Source: a virus
Length of the DNA: 38,331 nt
Virus record (IMG/VR): IMGVR_UViG_3300034682_000085
Location: 1-38,331 of that record
Strand: one strand, 5' to 3'
In this document: in pieces, positions 21,709 through 30,614 of the stretch
Position numbering within the stretch: position 1 is the stretch's first letter
Layout of the letters: every line of letters begins with the position of its first letter
Notes under the pieces: model-generated
Seen by the model: the letters and a program-made list of their open reading frames with translations, nothing else
Database searches by the model: none
Told to the model about the DNA's origin: nothing
Position numbers and translations under genes: made by a program

Positions 21709-22587
21709 ATGATGAAGAAAGCAATCTTGGGCCTGTGCCTGGCAGTCCTCTCCACAGCATCGTTCGCGGCTGCGAACAGTATCATCGTCACGCAGCGCAA
21801 CAGCACCGACACCGCCAATCAGGCGCGCACGCTGGACAATCCGGCAAGCGACGGCATCCTGATCTGGAGCCACGCCACGAAGCTGCCGGCGTACCTGACC
21901 GTAGGCGCTGGCCTGGTAGCGAGCAATGGCGTGCTCTCGGCGAACATCCCGGCCCAGGTCAACCCGGACTGGAATGCAACGAGCGGCGCCGGCCAGATCC
22001 TGAACAAGCCGGTTCTCAAGACTGTGGCGATGACCGGCGAGGCGGCCGACCTGACTGGCCTGGCGCCCGTAGCGATCACTGGCGCGTGGGCTGACCTGAT
22101 CGGCAAGCCCTCGCTATTCAGCGGCGCATATGCGGACCTGACCGGCAAACCAACGCTCGCTCCCGTGGCCAGCACTGGCGATTACAACGACCTCGTGAAC
22201 AAGCCGGCGCCGGTCGCGCCATACACGTTCGACTACGGCCTGCCGACCACCCGCACCGTCGCTGTGTCGACCGCATACCAGGCGATCAACGCCGCCAAGG
22301 CCGCGATCGTGACAGTCAGCCCGACCTGCTCGGCGTCGCTCAGCCTGGCCGGCGGCACCACATGCACGCTGCAGGCCAGAATCGGCACGGCACCGCTGAC
22401 CTGCTCGAGCGGCACGGTCGTGGCCACCTGGACGAACGGGAACACCGGCGCCCTCACCGTCGGCCTGTCGCTGAACCAGACCGTCGGCGCGCCTTACGGC
22501 ATCAACCTGCCGATCGGCGCCAGTTTCATCCTGTGTCCGGTCAGCGGCACCTTCACGATTTCCGCAGCCGAGCAATCCGTCGGCTGA
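21709..22587 (+). CDS. Secreted fibre-like protein between portal and scaffold
   Basis: A 292-residue protein with a convincing Sec signal peptide (MMKKAILGLCLAVLSTASFA, cut near residue 20). The middle carries fibre-type units: PDWNATSGAGQILNKPVL, ADLIGKPSLFSGAYADLTGK and STGDYNDLVNKPAP, a motif of phage tail and head fibres. The C-terminal domain (about 185-292) is beta-rich with several cysteines. AGAGAGA precedes ATGATG. A signal peptide is unexpected on a capsid-cluster protein. It might be a bacterial-surface protein or a head decoration with a fortuitous leader. Confidence 0.8.
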   Translation: MMKKAILGLCLAVLSTASFAAANSIIVTQRNSTDTANQARTLDNPASDGILIWSHATKLPAYLTVGAGLVASNGVLSANIPAQVNPDWNATSGAGQILNKPVLKTVAMTGEAADLTGLAPVAITGAWADLIGKPSLFSGAYADLTGKPTLAPVASTGDYNDLVNKPAPVAPYTFDYGLPTTRTVAVSTAYQAINAAKAAIVTVSPTCSASLSLAGGTTCTLQARIGTAPLTCSSGTVVATWTNGNTGALTVGLSLNQTVGAPYGINLPIGASFILCPVSGTFTISAAEQSVG

Positions 22588-22626
22588 TCAACCGCGGCTT
22601 CGGCCGCATCACTGGAGCTTTACCAC

Positions 22627-23502
22627 ATGGACGAACTGGAACAATCGGCAGAACTGCCGAATTCCGACGCCGCAGCCGCTGCAGCCGAGGAACAGCACGA
22701 GCAGCAAGCGGACAACCACGATTCCCAAGCCGACGCGGCCTCGCAAGAGCAAGCCGAAGAGGACGAGGAAATCGAGATCGGCGGCAAGAAGGTCGCCATG
22801 CCGAAGAGCATCGCCGCCGAGATCAAAGCCGGCACGATGCGCAACGCCGACTACACGCAGAAGACCCAAGCGGTCGCCGAGGAACGCCGCGCCGTCGAGG
22901 CAGAGCGCGCCCGGGTGCGTGAAGAGGCGCAGCAAAACCAGCAGTACATGAAGGAAGTCGCCCGCGTGCATGCGCTGGACGACCAACTGGAGCAGTTCAA
23001 GGCGCTCGACTGGAACAAACTCAGCGATGAGGACCCGGTCAGCGCCCAAAAGCTGCATTTCCAGTACCAGGCGCTGCAGCAGCAGCGTCAACAGGCCGCA
23101 GAGGCCGTCGCGCAGAAACAGCACGAACATGCACTGAATGAGCAGCAGGCAACTGCCAAGCAAATCCAGGAAGCGGAAGCGTATGTGCAGCGTGAAATCC
23201 CGGGCTGGAGCCCCGACCGTGCGAAGGCGCTCAACGAATTCGCCGGCTCGGTCGGCCTGACCGTCGACCAGAACCTGGCCAAGGTGCTCGTGCAGCATCC
23301 TGCCCTGTTCAAGGTCATCGACCAGGCCGAGAAGTTCGCCCAGCTCGTGAAGAAGCAGACCGCCAAGCCGCAAACCCCAGCCGCACCGCCGGCGCCGGTC
23401 ACCCGCGTGGGCGCTGCACGCGCAAGCGCGAAACCGGACCCGTCGAAGATGAGCGACGCCGACTGGTATGCGGCACGCAAGGACCAGCAGCGCAAGCGCT
23501 GA
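22627..23502 (+). CDS. Scaffolding protein
   Basis: A 291-residue, highly charged, Gln/Ala/Glu-rich helical protein. The acidic N-terminus (about 1-50), VAMPKSIAAEIKAGTMRNAD at about 57-76, a long coiled coil (about 78-190) and a basic C-terminus (WYAARKDQQRKR) form the usual pattern of podovirus scaffolds, in which the basic end contacts the coat protein. It lies just before the coat gene. It would direct procapsid assembly and be released before or during DNA packaging. Confidence 0.85.
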   Translation: MDELEQSAELPNSDAAAAAAEEQHEQQADNHDSQADAASQEQAEEDEEIEIGGKKVAMPKSIAAEIKAGTMRNADYTQKTQAVAEERRAVEAERARVREEAQQNQQYMKEVARVHALDDQLEQFKALDWNKLSDEDPVSAQKLHFQYQALQQQRQQAAEAVAQKQHEHALNEQQATAKQIQEAEAYVQREIPGWSPDRAKALNEFAGSVGLTVDQNLAKVLVQHPALFKVIDQAEKFAQLVKKQTAKPQTPAAPPAPVTRVGAARASAKPDPSKMSDADWYAARKDQQRKR

Positions 23503-23523
23503 TCCGCACAAACCCCAAATCCA

Positions 23524-23545
23524 CCCGCCCATGAGGCGGGTTTTT
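23524..23545 (+). terminator. Terminator between scaffold and coat genes
   Basis: CCCGCC, loop CATGA, GGCGGG (23524-23540) and five T. It lies in the 62-bp gap between scaffold and coat genes. With termination-resistant polymerase it may be read through. It could also stabilise the 3' end of upstream mRNA or adjust the coat:scaffold ratio. Confidence 0.85.
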
Positions 23546-23564
23546 ACTTTCTGGAGCTAGAAAC

Positions 23565-24776
23565 ATGCCAAACGGTATCCTGACCCACCAAATGCTGGCC
23601 CGCGAAGCGGCCGCCATCCTGACCGAGGAAATGAACTTCCTCTCCAACATCAACCGCGGCCGCGAGGAAGAATTCAAGTCGCAGCCGAACGGCTACAAGA
23701 AAGGCGACTTCGTTGACATCGGCATCCCGCCAGTGCCGACCGTCTTCGACGGCACCAACTTCGCCGGCGGCGGCGCCGCTCCGGACCAGAACGAGCAGAA
23801 GGTGCGCCTGCAGCTGAACACGCAGAAGCACGTGCCGCTGACCTTCACCGCCAAGGAAAAGGCGTTGTCGATCAGCCAGTTCAAGGTACGCTTCCTCAAG
23901 CCGGCGATGAACTCGCTCGGCTCGGTGGTGCAGGCCGACCTGATCCAGCGCGGCGTGCTGGCGACCCCGAACGTGGTCGGTACCCCTGGCACGCTGCCGA
24001 ACACCTTCAAGACCTACGGCCAGGCGCGCAGCTCGATGGAACGCTTCCTGGCACCTGGTGGTGATCGCACCGTGCTGCTGTCGTCGGACGCAAGTAACGA
24101 GCTGGCCGACGCGATCAAGAATCAGCAGAACCCGACCGACACCGGCAACAAGGCGTTCAAGGAGGGCTACATCACCCGCGCGCAGAACTTCGACATGTAC
24201 GAAAACCAGTCGCTGCCGGTGTTCGCCAACGGCACCGCGACCGGCTTTACCGTCAACGGCGCCGGTCAAACCGGCTCGACGCTGAACATCGGCGGCATCA
24301 CCGCAGGCCAGACGATCCTCAAGGGTACCGTCTTCACCCTGCAGAACGTGTTCGCCGTGCACCCGGTGCTGGGCGTCTCGAACGGCAAGCTGCGCCAGTT
24401 CGTGGTGACCGCCGATTTCACCGCTGCCGGCACCACCGGCGCGATCGGCATCTACCCGCCCCTGGCAGCGTCGAGCGCATCGCAGGTCGGCACTGTGTCG
24501 GTCCTGCCATCCAACGGCGCTGCTGCCTCGATGGTCGGCGCGGCGAGCACCGGCTACCGTCAGGAGCTGGCGTTCCACAAGGACGCCTTCACCGCTGCAT
24601 TCGCACCGCTGCCAATCCTGGCGTCGTGCGAAGGCTACACCGCGACCATGGGCGGCTTCTCGGTGCGCGTCATGACCTTCGGTAACGGCCAGACCGACAC
24701 CGAGTCGACCCGTATCGACGTGCTGTACGGCTTCGCCGCCGTGCGCCCGGACCACGCGGTCCGCATCACCGAGTAA
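23565..24776 (+). CDS. Major capsid (coat) protein, P22 gp5-like
   Basis: A 403-residue protein with P22-type coat features: MPNGILTHQMLAREAAAILT at the N-terminus, FLSNINRGREEEFKSQ, GDFVDIGIPPVPTV, VPLTFTAKEKALSISQFKVR and a final GGFSVRVMTFGNGQTDTEST. An inserted beta-rich domain lies around 220-330. The fold is expected to be HK97-like. GGAGCTAG is its ribosome-binding site. It follows the scaffold gene and is followed by a weak terminator. Confidence 0.93.
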   Translation: MPNGILTHQMLAREAAAILTEEMNFLSNINRGREEEFKSQPNGYKKGDFVDIGIPPVPTVFDGTNFAGGGAAPDQNEQKVRLQLNTQKHVPLTFTAKEKALSISQFKVRFLKPAMNSLGSVVQADLIQRGVLATPNVVGTPGTLPNTFKTYGQARSSMERFLAPGGDRTVLLSSDASNELADAIKNQQNPTDTGNKAFKEGYITRAQNFDMYENQSLPVFANGTATGFTVNGAGQTGSTLNIGGITAGQTILKGTVFTLQNVFAVHPVLGVSNGKLRQFVVTADFTAAGTTGAIGIYPPLAASSASQVGTVSVLPSNGAAASMVGAASTGYRQELAFHKDAFTAAFAPLPILASCEGYTATMGGFSVRVMTFGNGQTDTESTRIDVLYGFAAVRPDHAVRITE

Positions 24777-24792
24777 TCGGCCATACCCACCC

Positions 24793-24823
24793 GCCCCGCC
24801 CGCGCAAGCCGGCGGGGCTTTCT
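24793..24823 (+). terminator. Weak terminator after the coat gene
   Basis: GCCCCGCC (24793-24800) pairs with GGCGGGGC (24811-24818) over a 10-nt loop, followed by TTTCT. The short T-run makes it weak. It stands between the coat gene and the HeH-domain gene. Confidence 0.55.
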
Positions 24824-24837
24824 CATTGGAGAAGTAC

Positions 24838-25128
24838 ATGGAATTCCAGGAATACCCGAAGGCGCTGTACCTGGCCGGCCAGCAGCTGGTGGTCGAGGAC
24901 AGCGAGCAGGAAGAGGCGGCGCGCGCCGACGGCTACGACGACTGGCACGCGGACCATGCGCGCATCACCGGCGAGCCGGAGGCCAAGACCGGCGAGCAGG
25001 CCGACGACGAAGCGCCGCTCGACCGCGATGCGCTGAAGGCCCGCGCCGCCGAGCTGGGCGTCGAGTTCCCAAAAAACATCGGTACCGAAAAGCTCGCTGA
25101 ACTGGTGGCCGCCGCCGAGAAAGCCTGA
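24838..25128 (+). CDS. HeH/LEM-domain head protein
   Basis: A 96-residue acidic protein. The C-terminal 40 residues (DRDALKARAAELGVEFPKNI, TEKLAELVAAAEKA) match the HeH/LEM helix-extended-loop-helix domain found in phage proteins next to coat and adaptor genes. The N-terminal part is unlike any family I know. GGAGAAGT precedes ATG 24838. A TTG 12 bases upstream is an unlikely alternative. It may decorate or join heads. Confidence 0.75.
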   Translation: MEFQEYPKALYLAGQQLVVEDSEQEEAARADGYDDWHADHARITGEPEAKTGEQADDEAPLDRDALKARAAELGVEFPKNIGTEKLAELVAAAEKA

Positions 25129-25130
25129 TC

Positions 25131-25772
25131 ATGCCCTTCGCCGACTACACCGAACTGCAGGCCGCCGTGACCGGCTGGCTGCACCGCAAGGACCTCGCGG
25201 AGCGCGTGCCCGACTTCATCGCGCTGGCTGAGACGAGCATGAACCGCATCGTCCACGTGAGCGCCATGGAGAACGAGGTTCTGCTGACGCTGGGCGCAGG
25301 CGAGCGGTCAATTCCGCTGCCTACCGGCTTCAGCACTCCGCTGGCGGTGTGGTTGGCGGCGCCGCAGCCGCGCGAACAGCTCACGGCCATGGTGCCCGAA
25401 GTCCTGCCGGTAACGAGCGATCCCGGGCGCCCGCGCTATTGGGCAATCGATGGCCAGTCGCTGGCATTCGAACGCCCTGCCGACGTCGAAACGTCGGTGA
25501 CTCTGCGCTACCGCGGCGGGTTCCGCTTGAGCGACGACGTGCCAACGAACGCGCTGCTGACGAAATACCCCGACATCTACCTGTACGGCGCGCTGCTCCA
25601 GGCCGCGCCATACATCCGCGACAACGACTCTATCGGGCTCTGGCAAACCATGTACCGCCAAGCCGTGAAAGAGATCAACGCGACCGAGAGCCGCGCGCGC
25701 GCCGCCGCGCCGCTGCGCACGGAGCTGGCCGGCCTGCTGGGCCGCTGCTCCGATCACTTCATGAATGGATAA
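25131..25772 (+). CDS. Head-tail adaptor protein (gp4-like)
   Basis: A 213-residue helical protein that begins ADYTELQAAVTGWLHRKDLA, with FIALAETSMNR, NALLTKYPDIYLYGALLQAA and QAVKEINATES. This is the pattern of podovirus adaptor proteins (P22 gp4-like) that bind the portal and build the neck. It lies between head and tail-tip genes, as expected. ATG 25131 is 2 bp after the previous stop. Confidence 0.8.
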   Translation: MPFADYTELQAAVTGWLHRKDLAERVPDFIALAETSMNRIVHVSAMENEVLLTLGAGERSIPLPTGFSTPLAVWLAAPQPREQLTAMVPEVLPVTSDPGRPRYWAIDGQSLAFERPADVETSVTLRYRGGFRLSDDVPTNALLTKYPDIYLYGALLQAAPYIRDNDSIGLWQTMYRQAVKEINATESRARAAAPLRTELAGLLGRCSDHFMNG

Positions 25773-25775
25773 GCA

Positions 25776-27953
25776 ATGGCCCTCGAACCCGCTACCCACA
25801 TTTCCGAACTGGTGCCGACGAACCCGACCCCGGGCGACCCGAAGAGCCAGGGCGACGACCACATCCGCAACCTCAAGACCTCGCTACTGAACGACCTGGC
25901 CGGCTTCGAAGGCGCGATCATGTGCACTGGCGTCGACGGCGGCGCGGCGAACGCCTACACCGTCGCCCCGGCCCGGCCAATCATCGGCTACGGCAAGCGC
26001 ATGACCGTCGTTTTCGGCGTGACCGTCGCGAACACCGGCGCGTCCACCATCAAGGTCTCGGCGCTGGACGCCAAGCCGCTCAAGAGCGTGAACGGCCTTG
26101 CCCTGGTCCAGGGCGACCTGGTGCCGGGCGTCATCTATGCCGCCTGCTACACCGGCGACGAGTTCCGCCTGCTGTCGATCACGAAGAATGCGCTCGACCA
26201 GGCCGCGTTCAGCGCTGCCCTGCCTGGCCTGGACGACCCGGCGAACAACGGCAAGTACGTGCGCGTGCTGAATGGCTCCGTGGTCTACTCGAACCCGGGC
26301 ATTGCGACCGTGGCCACAACCGCGACCGACAACATCACGCTGACCACGTCCTTCCAGCTGGTGCCTCTGCAGATGGCCGCGCAAGGCAAGTCGGTGACGC
26401 TTCCGAGCGCGATCGGCCTGACCCTGGGCGGCCCGCAGTTCATCATCGACAACAGCAAGGGGATGTACCCGACCGGGATCCGCGACAGCGCTGGCACGCT
26501 GCTACAGGCGGTTGCCGCCGGTGGCGTGGCCTTCGTCTCGCTCAAGGAGAACGCGACGGCGGCCGGCGCCTGGCTGGTGACCGGCATGGGCATGGAGCCC
26601 GGCATGATCACCGGCGATGTGCTGTTCCCGGCCGGCTTCGGCACGACCATCTTCCCGGCCTTCGTCGCGATGGACGCGAACACCAGCGTCCACTTCGCTG
26701 CGCTGTCGAGCGGGTTCGCCGCCTTCGTGGTGGACAACCTGGGCAAGGTGGTGAGCACGCCGGTGACTGTGGACACGACCTCGGGCCAGACGCCGCTGAA
26801 CGCGTACAAGATCGACGCGACGCGCCTGATCGTGTTCACGAACAGCAAGGCGGTCGTGATCTCGCTGACCGGCTCGAGCCCGACCTATTCCCTGTCGGTC
26901 GGGGTGCTGGCAACCGTGCCGAATGCCGATACCGGCATTGGATCGCCACGCATGGCGCAGTTGTCCCCGACACTGTACGTCGTGATGAGCAATAGCACGA
27001 CCGTCATGTCGGTCTCTGTGAGTGGCACAACCGTAACTCCAGGCACGCAGCTCAACATGGGGTTGTCCGTATCCGGTGAGTACGCACTCTATCCGCTCAC
27101 GACAACTACGGCGATTTTGATCTATTCGGTCTCAAACGGGCCTGGGGCATTGATCGTAACGGTGAGCGGGGTGACGTGCACCGCCGGCACTCCGGTGCTG
27201 ATGGCAAATGCCGGCAGCCCAGCGCTCACCTCATCATGCCAGCTATCGCAAACGAAGTTCTTGCTGACCGTCGGCAACGGAACTACGCAGGCCGTGTTTG
27301 TGATGCCGATGACCGTTATAGGCGCCGCGATCACCTTCGGCGCGGCCACCGTGCTCGGGGCAGGTAATGCGGTGATTACGTACTCTAATATAGTCACGCG
27401 GTTCAACCCTCAACTATTCCCAACCGGTCTAAATTCGGCGCTGCTTACGTGGACGGACAGCGGCGCAACCCGGGCCGTGGTCGTGACGGAGGCTGGCAAT
27501 GTCCTGACTTTCGGTGCGCTGCTATCAGGCAGCTTCGCGGGTGGCTTTGTCGCCGCCCAGAATACAACCGACTTCATCGCGATCACGAACTCGGGCATCA
27601 CGGGCAACCAGCGATACAACATCGTCCCGCACAAGATCAGCGGCCCCAGCTTGACGCTTGGCACGGCCCAGCCAATCCCGGAGGTTTCGCCAACCGGTAC
27701 GGCGGGGGTGATCGGCACGACCCCAGCCGTGCGCCTGTCACAGGGCGACTACCTGGTCTTCGGCGCCGGCATCCAGGCCATCCCGGTCTACCGGTCGAAC
27801 GGCGACCTGGCGGTCAAGCGAGGCTCAATCGTGGTGCCGGGCCTGAGCGGGCCGACCATGCAGCCGATCCAGGCGGTGGCGCCGAACCGCGTCGTGGTGC
27901 TGGCCCCCTTTAACTCGCAGCTCCGGCTGCTCAACATCGAGGTAGCAGCATGA
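25776..27953 (+). CDS. Tail fibre/receptor-binding candidate
   Basis: A 725-residue protein. The N-terminal segment (HISELVPTNPTPGDPKSQGD, DHIRNLKTSLLNDL) is a common particle-attachment module of phage fibres. Residues about 55-150 are a beta-rich shaft, and the rest (about 280-725) is a string of Thr/Val/Ser-rich beta repeats suggesting a propeller or beta-helix. It is followed by a small gene that may be an assembly helper. The part from about 26980 to 27660 is noticeably less GC-rich, which fits an exchanged receptor-binding region. No enzymatic motif is seen. Confidence 0.75.
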   Translation: MALEPATHISELVPTNPTPGDPKSQGDDHIRNLKTSLLNDLAGFEGAIMCTGVDGGAANAYTVAPARPIIGYGKRMTVVFGVTVANTGASTIKVSALDAKPLKSVNGLALVQGDLVPGVIYAACYTGDEFRLLSITKNALDQAAFSAALPGLDDPANNGKYVRVLNGSVVYSNPGIATVATTATDNITLTTSFQLVPLQMAAQGKSVTLPSAIGLTLGGPQFIIDNSKGMYPTGIRDSAGTLLQAVAAGGVAFVSLKENATAAGAWLVTGMGMEPGMITGDVLFPAGFGTTIFPAFVAMDANTSVHFAALSSGFAAFVVDNLGKVVSTPVTVDTTSGQTPLNAYKIDATRLIVFTNSKAVVISLTGSSPTYSLSVGVLATVPNADTGIGSPRMAQLSPTLYVVMSNSTTVMSVSVSGTTVTPGTQLNMGLSVSGEYALYPLTTTTAILIYSVSNGPGALIVTVSGVTCTAGTPVLMANAGSPALTSSCQLSQTKFLLTVGNGTTQAVFVMPMTVIGAAITFGAATVLGAGNAVITYSNIVTRFNPQLFPTGLNSALLTWTDSGATRAVVVTEAGNVLTFGALLSGSFAGGFVAAQNTTDFIAITNSGITGNQRYNIVPHKISGPSLTLGTAQPIPEVSPTGTAGVIGTTPAVRLSQGDYLVFGAGIQAIPVYRSNGDLAVKRGSIVVPGLSGPTMQPIQAVAPNRVVVLAPFNSQLRLLNIEVAA

Positions 27954-28414
27954 CGCAACTGCTTGTTGTCGGCACGGCCGTCTTGGCGGTCGGCCCGTTC
28001 ACGATGACGCCGGACGAGATCCGCGCGCCCGACGTCATTTTCCCCGTGCACACGGTCGAAGGCTGGCAGATGGTGAGCGCCGAACTGCCGGCGGACTTCA
28101 CGCCGCTGGCCTACGAGTGGGTGAAAGGCGCACTGGCGGCGAAGGCGCCGCCGGCGCTGCCGATCGAGGTGCCGGCGCGCGTGCCGATGCTCAACGCGCA
28201 GCTGGTGCTGATCGAAATGGACTGGTGGGAGCCGCTCCAGGCCTACATCGGCGCCATGCCGGCCAAGGAGCAACTGCTGGCGCGCACCTACATGGCCCAA
28301 GCGCTGACCATGGCGCGGGACCACGAGCTGGTGCTGGCCATCCCGGCCGCGCTCGGCAAGACGGATGCCGAGGTCGACCAGCTGTTCATCATGGCGGGGG
28401 CGCTCGATGTCTAA
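27950..28414 (+). CDS. Possible fibre assembly helper
   Basis: A 154-residue soluble protein. The N-terminal half is a beta-rich module (FTMTPDEIRAPDVIFPVHTV), and the C-terminal half is helical (NAQLVLIEMDWWEPLQAYIG...LARTYMAQALTMARDHELV). ATG 27950 overlaps the end of the fibre gene (ATGA). Small proteins coupled to fibre genes often act as fibre chaperones. I do not recognise the family. Confidence 0.65.
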   Translation: MTQLLVVGTAVLAVGPFTMTPDEIRAPDVIFPVHTVEGWQMVSAELPADFTPLAYEWVKGALAAKAPPALPIEVPARVPMLNAQLVLIEMDWWEPLQAYIGAMPAKEQLLARTYMAQALTMARDHELVLAIPAALGKTDAEVDQLFIMAGALDV

Positions 28415-29978
28415 GGTCACCATCGAAAGCGCCGGCTCGGTGGGCGTGATCAAGGACCTGACGCAGCAGAAGCTGCCGCCGGCCGCCTGGACGGACGCGC
28501 AGAACGTCCGCTTCCTGGACGGCGCGGCGCGCCAGTTCTTCGGCCACGGCCCAGCCTACGGCGCGCCGACGATCACGCCCTACCATGTGGCGCAGCTGAA
28601 CATCAGCGGCAACAGCTACTGGCTCTACGCCGGCGCCGCCAAGATCTACGCCACGGCCGTGGTCAACGGCGCCGCGATGCACACGAACCTGACGCGCCAG
28701 ACGGCCGGGGCCGACGTCGATTACACCGGCAAGCAGAATGCCTGGACCAGCACCATGCTGTCGGGTATCCCGATCCTGAATCCCGGGAACGAAGTCGACC
28801 CGCCGCAGCGCTGGAATCTGGACATCGCCGGGCGTTTCCAAGTGCTGGACAACTGGCCGGCCAACACCTTCTGCAAGTCGCTCCGGGCATACAAGAACTA
28901 CCTGGTCGCGCTGAACATCACGCGCGGCGGCGTCAACCTGGGCTACATGGTGAAGTGGTCGTCGCCGGCCGACCCAGGCGGCGTACCGATCACCTGGGAT
29001 GCGAGCGATCCGACACAGGACGCAGGCGAGACCGATCTGGCCGAGGGTGGCGATCGCATCGTGGACGGCCTGCAGCTGCGCGACAGCTTCATGATCTACA
29101 AGGAGCAGTCGGTCTGGCGCATGGACTTCACCAGCGGCGGGTACGTATTCAGCTTCAGCAAGGTGCTGGGCACCGCCGGCGCCATGAACCGCAACTGCAT
29201 CGTGGAACTCGACGGTGTGCACTTCGTGCTGGGCAACTCTGACGTTTATGTGCACGACGGCCAGTCGGCTGTATCGGTGCTGGACAAGGTGGCCCGCCGC
29301 GCCCTGTTCCAGGATATGGACACCGCCTACACCGATCGCGCGTTCGTGTTCAAGAACCCGTTCATGAACGAGGTCTTCGTCTGCTATGTGAGCGTGGGCG
29401 GCACGGTGCCGAACAAGGCGCTGGTCTGGAACTACGTCGACAAGACGGTCAGCTACCGCGACATCCCAAACCTGAACCATGCAGCGTTCGGGCCGGTGAA
29501 CAGCACGCTGAGCGACAGCTGGGCATCGGACGGCGATCCGTGGGAATCCGATATCTCGTCCTGGAATGGCCCGGGCTTCGTCCCGAACCAGGCGCGGGTG
29601 CTGATGGCGTCCAACGACACGCAGCTGCTGCTACTCGACGCCTCGGCCACCTTCAACGGAACGCTGCCCATGGCCTACCTCGAGCGGCGGGGGCTGGCAT
29701 TCGGCGACGCCACCATCACGAAGCGCATCACCGGCGTGCGTCTGCGCGTGACCGGCAACCAGGGCGAGACCGTGATCGTGAAGGTGGGCGGCCACCAGAC
29801 CGACCCGTTCGCGGATCCGGAATGGGAAGCCGAAATGGAGCACGTCATCGGCGAGACGATCGCCTGCGACTGCTTCGTGGATTCCCGCTATCCGGCGCTG
29901 CGCATCGAGTCCGGCACGGCCGCGCAATGGCTGCTGGAGAGCTACGACTATGACATTCAACCTGGGAGCCGCTGGTGA
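28407..29978 (+). CDS. Packaged-DNA stabilisation/tail hub protein (gp10-like)
   Basis: A 523-residue beta-rich protein beginning KDLTQQKLPPAAWTDAQNVR, with NRNCIVELDGVHFVLGNSDV and YVHDGQSAVSVLDKV, typical of podovirus hub or P22 gp10-like proteins that close the portal after packaging. The length is near P22 gp10 (472). ATG 28407 starts within the end of the previous gene. Its place between fibre and ejection genes supports this. Confidence 0.7.
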   Translation: MSKVTIESAGSVGVIKDLTQQKLPPAAWTDAQNVRFLDGAARQFFGHGPAYGAPTITPYHVAQLNISGNSYWLYAGAAKIYATAVVNGAAMHTNLTRQTAGADVDYTGKQNAWTSTMLSGIPILNPGNEVDPPQRWNLDIAGRFQVLDNWPANTFCKSLRAYKNYLVALNITRGGVNLGYMVKWSSPADPGGVPITWDASDPTQDAGETDLAEGGDRIVDGLQLRDSFMIYKEQSVWRMDFTSGGYVFSFSKVLGTAGAMNRNCIVELDGVHFVLGNSDVYVHDGQSAVSVLDKVARRALFQDMDTAYTDRAFVFKNPFMNEVFVCYVSVGGTVPNKALVWNYVDKTVSYRDIPNLNHAAFGPVNSTLSDSWASDGDPWESDISSWNGPGFVPNQARVLMASNDTQLLLLDASATFNGTLPMAYLERRGLAFGDATITKRITGVRLRVTGNQGETVIVKVGGHQTDPFADPEWEAEMEHVIGETIACDCFVDSRYPALRIESGTAAQWLLESYDYDIQPGSRW

Positions 29979-30253
29979 GAACACCGACCATAGCCACAAT
30001 CCAATACTCGCACGGCCCGATGCCGAGCGACCTTCCGCCGAGTGCGAAGCGCTACCTCGAGGAAGAGCTGGGAAAGATCGCTGTCGCGATCCAACGCCTG
30101 GCAGAAGGCCACATCGACGTCACCTATGCGGCGCCGCCGAAGCCGCGTCAAGGGGATATCCGCTACGCCGACGGCGTGCTGTGGAATCCGGGCAGCGGCC
30201 GCGGCCTGTACCTGCACAACGGCATGAACTGGAGCTGGTTCGGTGGTGAATGA
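29975..30253 (+). CDS. Small tail-associated protein
   Basis: A 92-residue protein that starts at GTG 29975 overlapping the previous stop (GTGA), with an alternative ATG 30020. It contains DLPPSAKRYLEEELGKIAVA, then GDIRYADGVLWNPGSGRGLY and WSWFGGE, a pattern of small phage tail proteins with a helix followed by a beta strand module. The role is unknown but probably structural. Confidence 0.7.
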   Translation: MRTPTIATIQYSHGPMPSDLPPSAKRYLEEELGKIAVAIQRLAEGHIDVTYAAPPKPRQGDIRYADGVLWNPGSGRGLYLHNGMNWSWFGGE

Positions 30254-30614
30254 GCCACTTCACCTCGCGTACGAGTCGGCGCGCGACCGTATGCCGGGCG
30301 TGACCCTCGAGCAGTTTGCCGCCGAGGTGGCCGACTTCGACGTTCACCCTGTGAAGGCTCGCGGCCGCCTGTGCGGCGCGATCTTGGTGCGCGGCAAGGA
30401 AGTTCACGCGTGCGTAATGCCATGGGTGCGCGGCCGGTGGTTCGGGCGGAAGGAAGCCGCGCTGCTCAACCTGATCATCGACACCCACGGCGAGGTCACG
30501 ACGACCGCCAGCACTGAGGACGGCCGGCTCTTTGTCGAACGGCTCGGCTTCATCAACGACAACGGAATCTACAGGAGCACCAGAAAATGGGCATCGAATC
30601 GATCTTCAAAGTAG
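30243..30614 (+). CDS. GNAT-like small virion-region protein
   Basis: A 123-residue protein starting with GTG 30243 (or 30246). The strand-helix order and the ending GEVTTTASTEDGRLFVERLG resemble an N-acetyltransferase-like fold seen in small phage proteins near ejection genes, although no acetyl-CoA binding motif is clear. It overlaps the ejection protein gene by 28 bp. The role is unknown. Confidence 0.65.
   Translation: MVNEPLHLAYESARDRMPGVTLEQFAAEVADFDVHPVKARGRLCGAILVRGKEVHACVMPWVRGRWFGRKEAALLNLIIDTHGEVTTTASTEDGRLFVERLGFINDNGIYRSTRKWASNRSSK

Noticed and set aside
25349-26995. 548-codon frame overlapping adaptor and fibre genes
   Set aside because: The product is Arg/Pro/Gly-rich low complexity, and it overlaps two well-supported genes.
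25776-27953. Diversity-generating retroelement target
   Set aside because: No reverse transcriptase or template repeat is present anywhere in the window, and the fibre shows no C-type lectin end.
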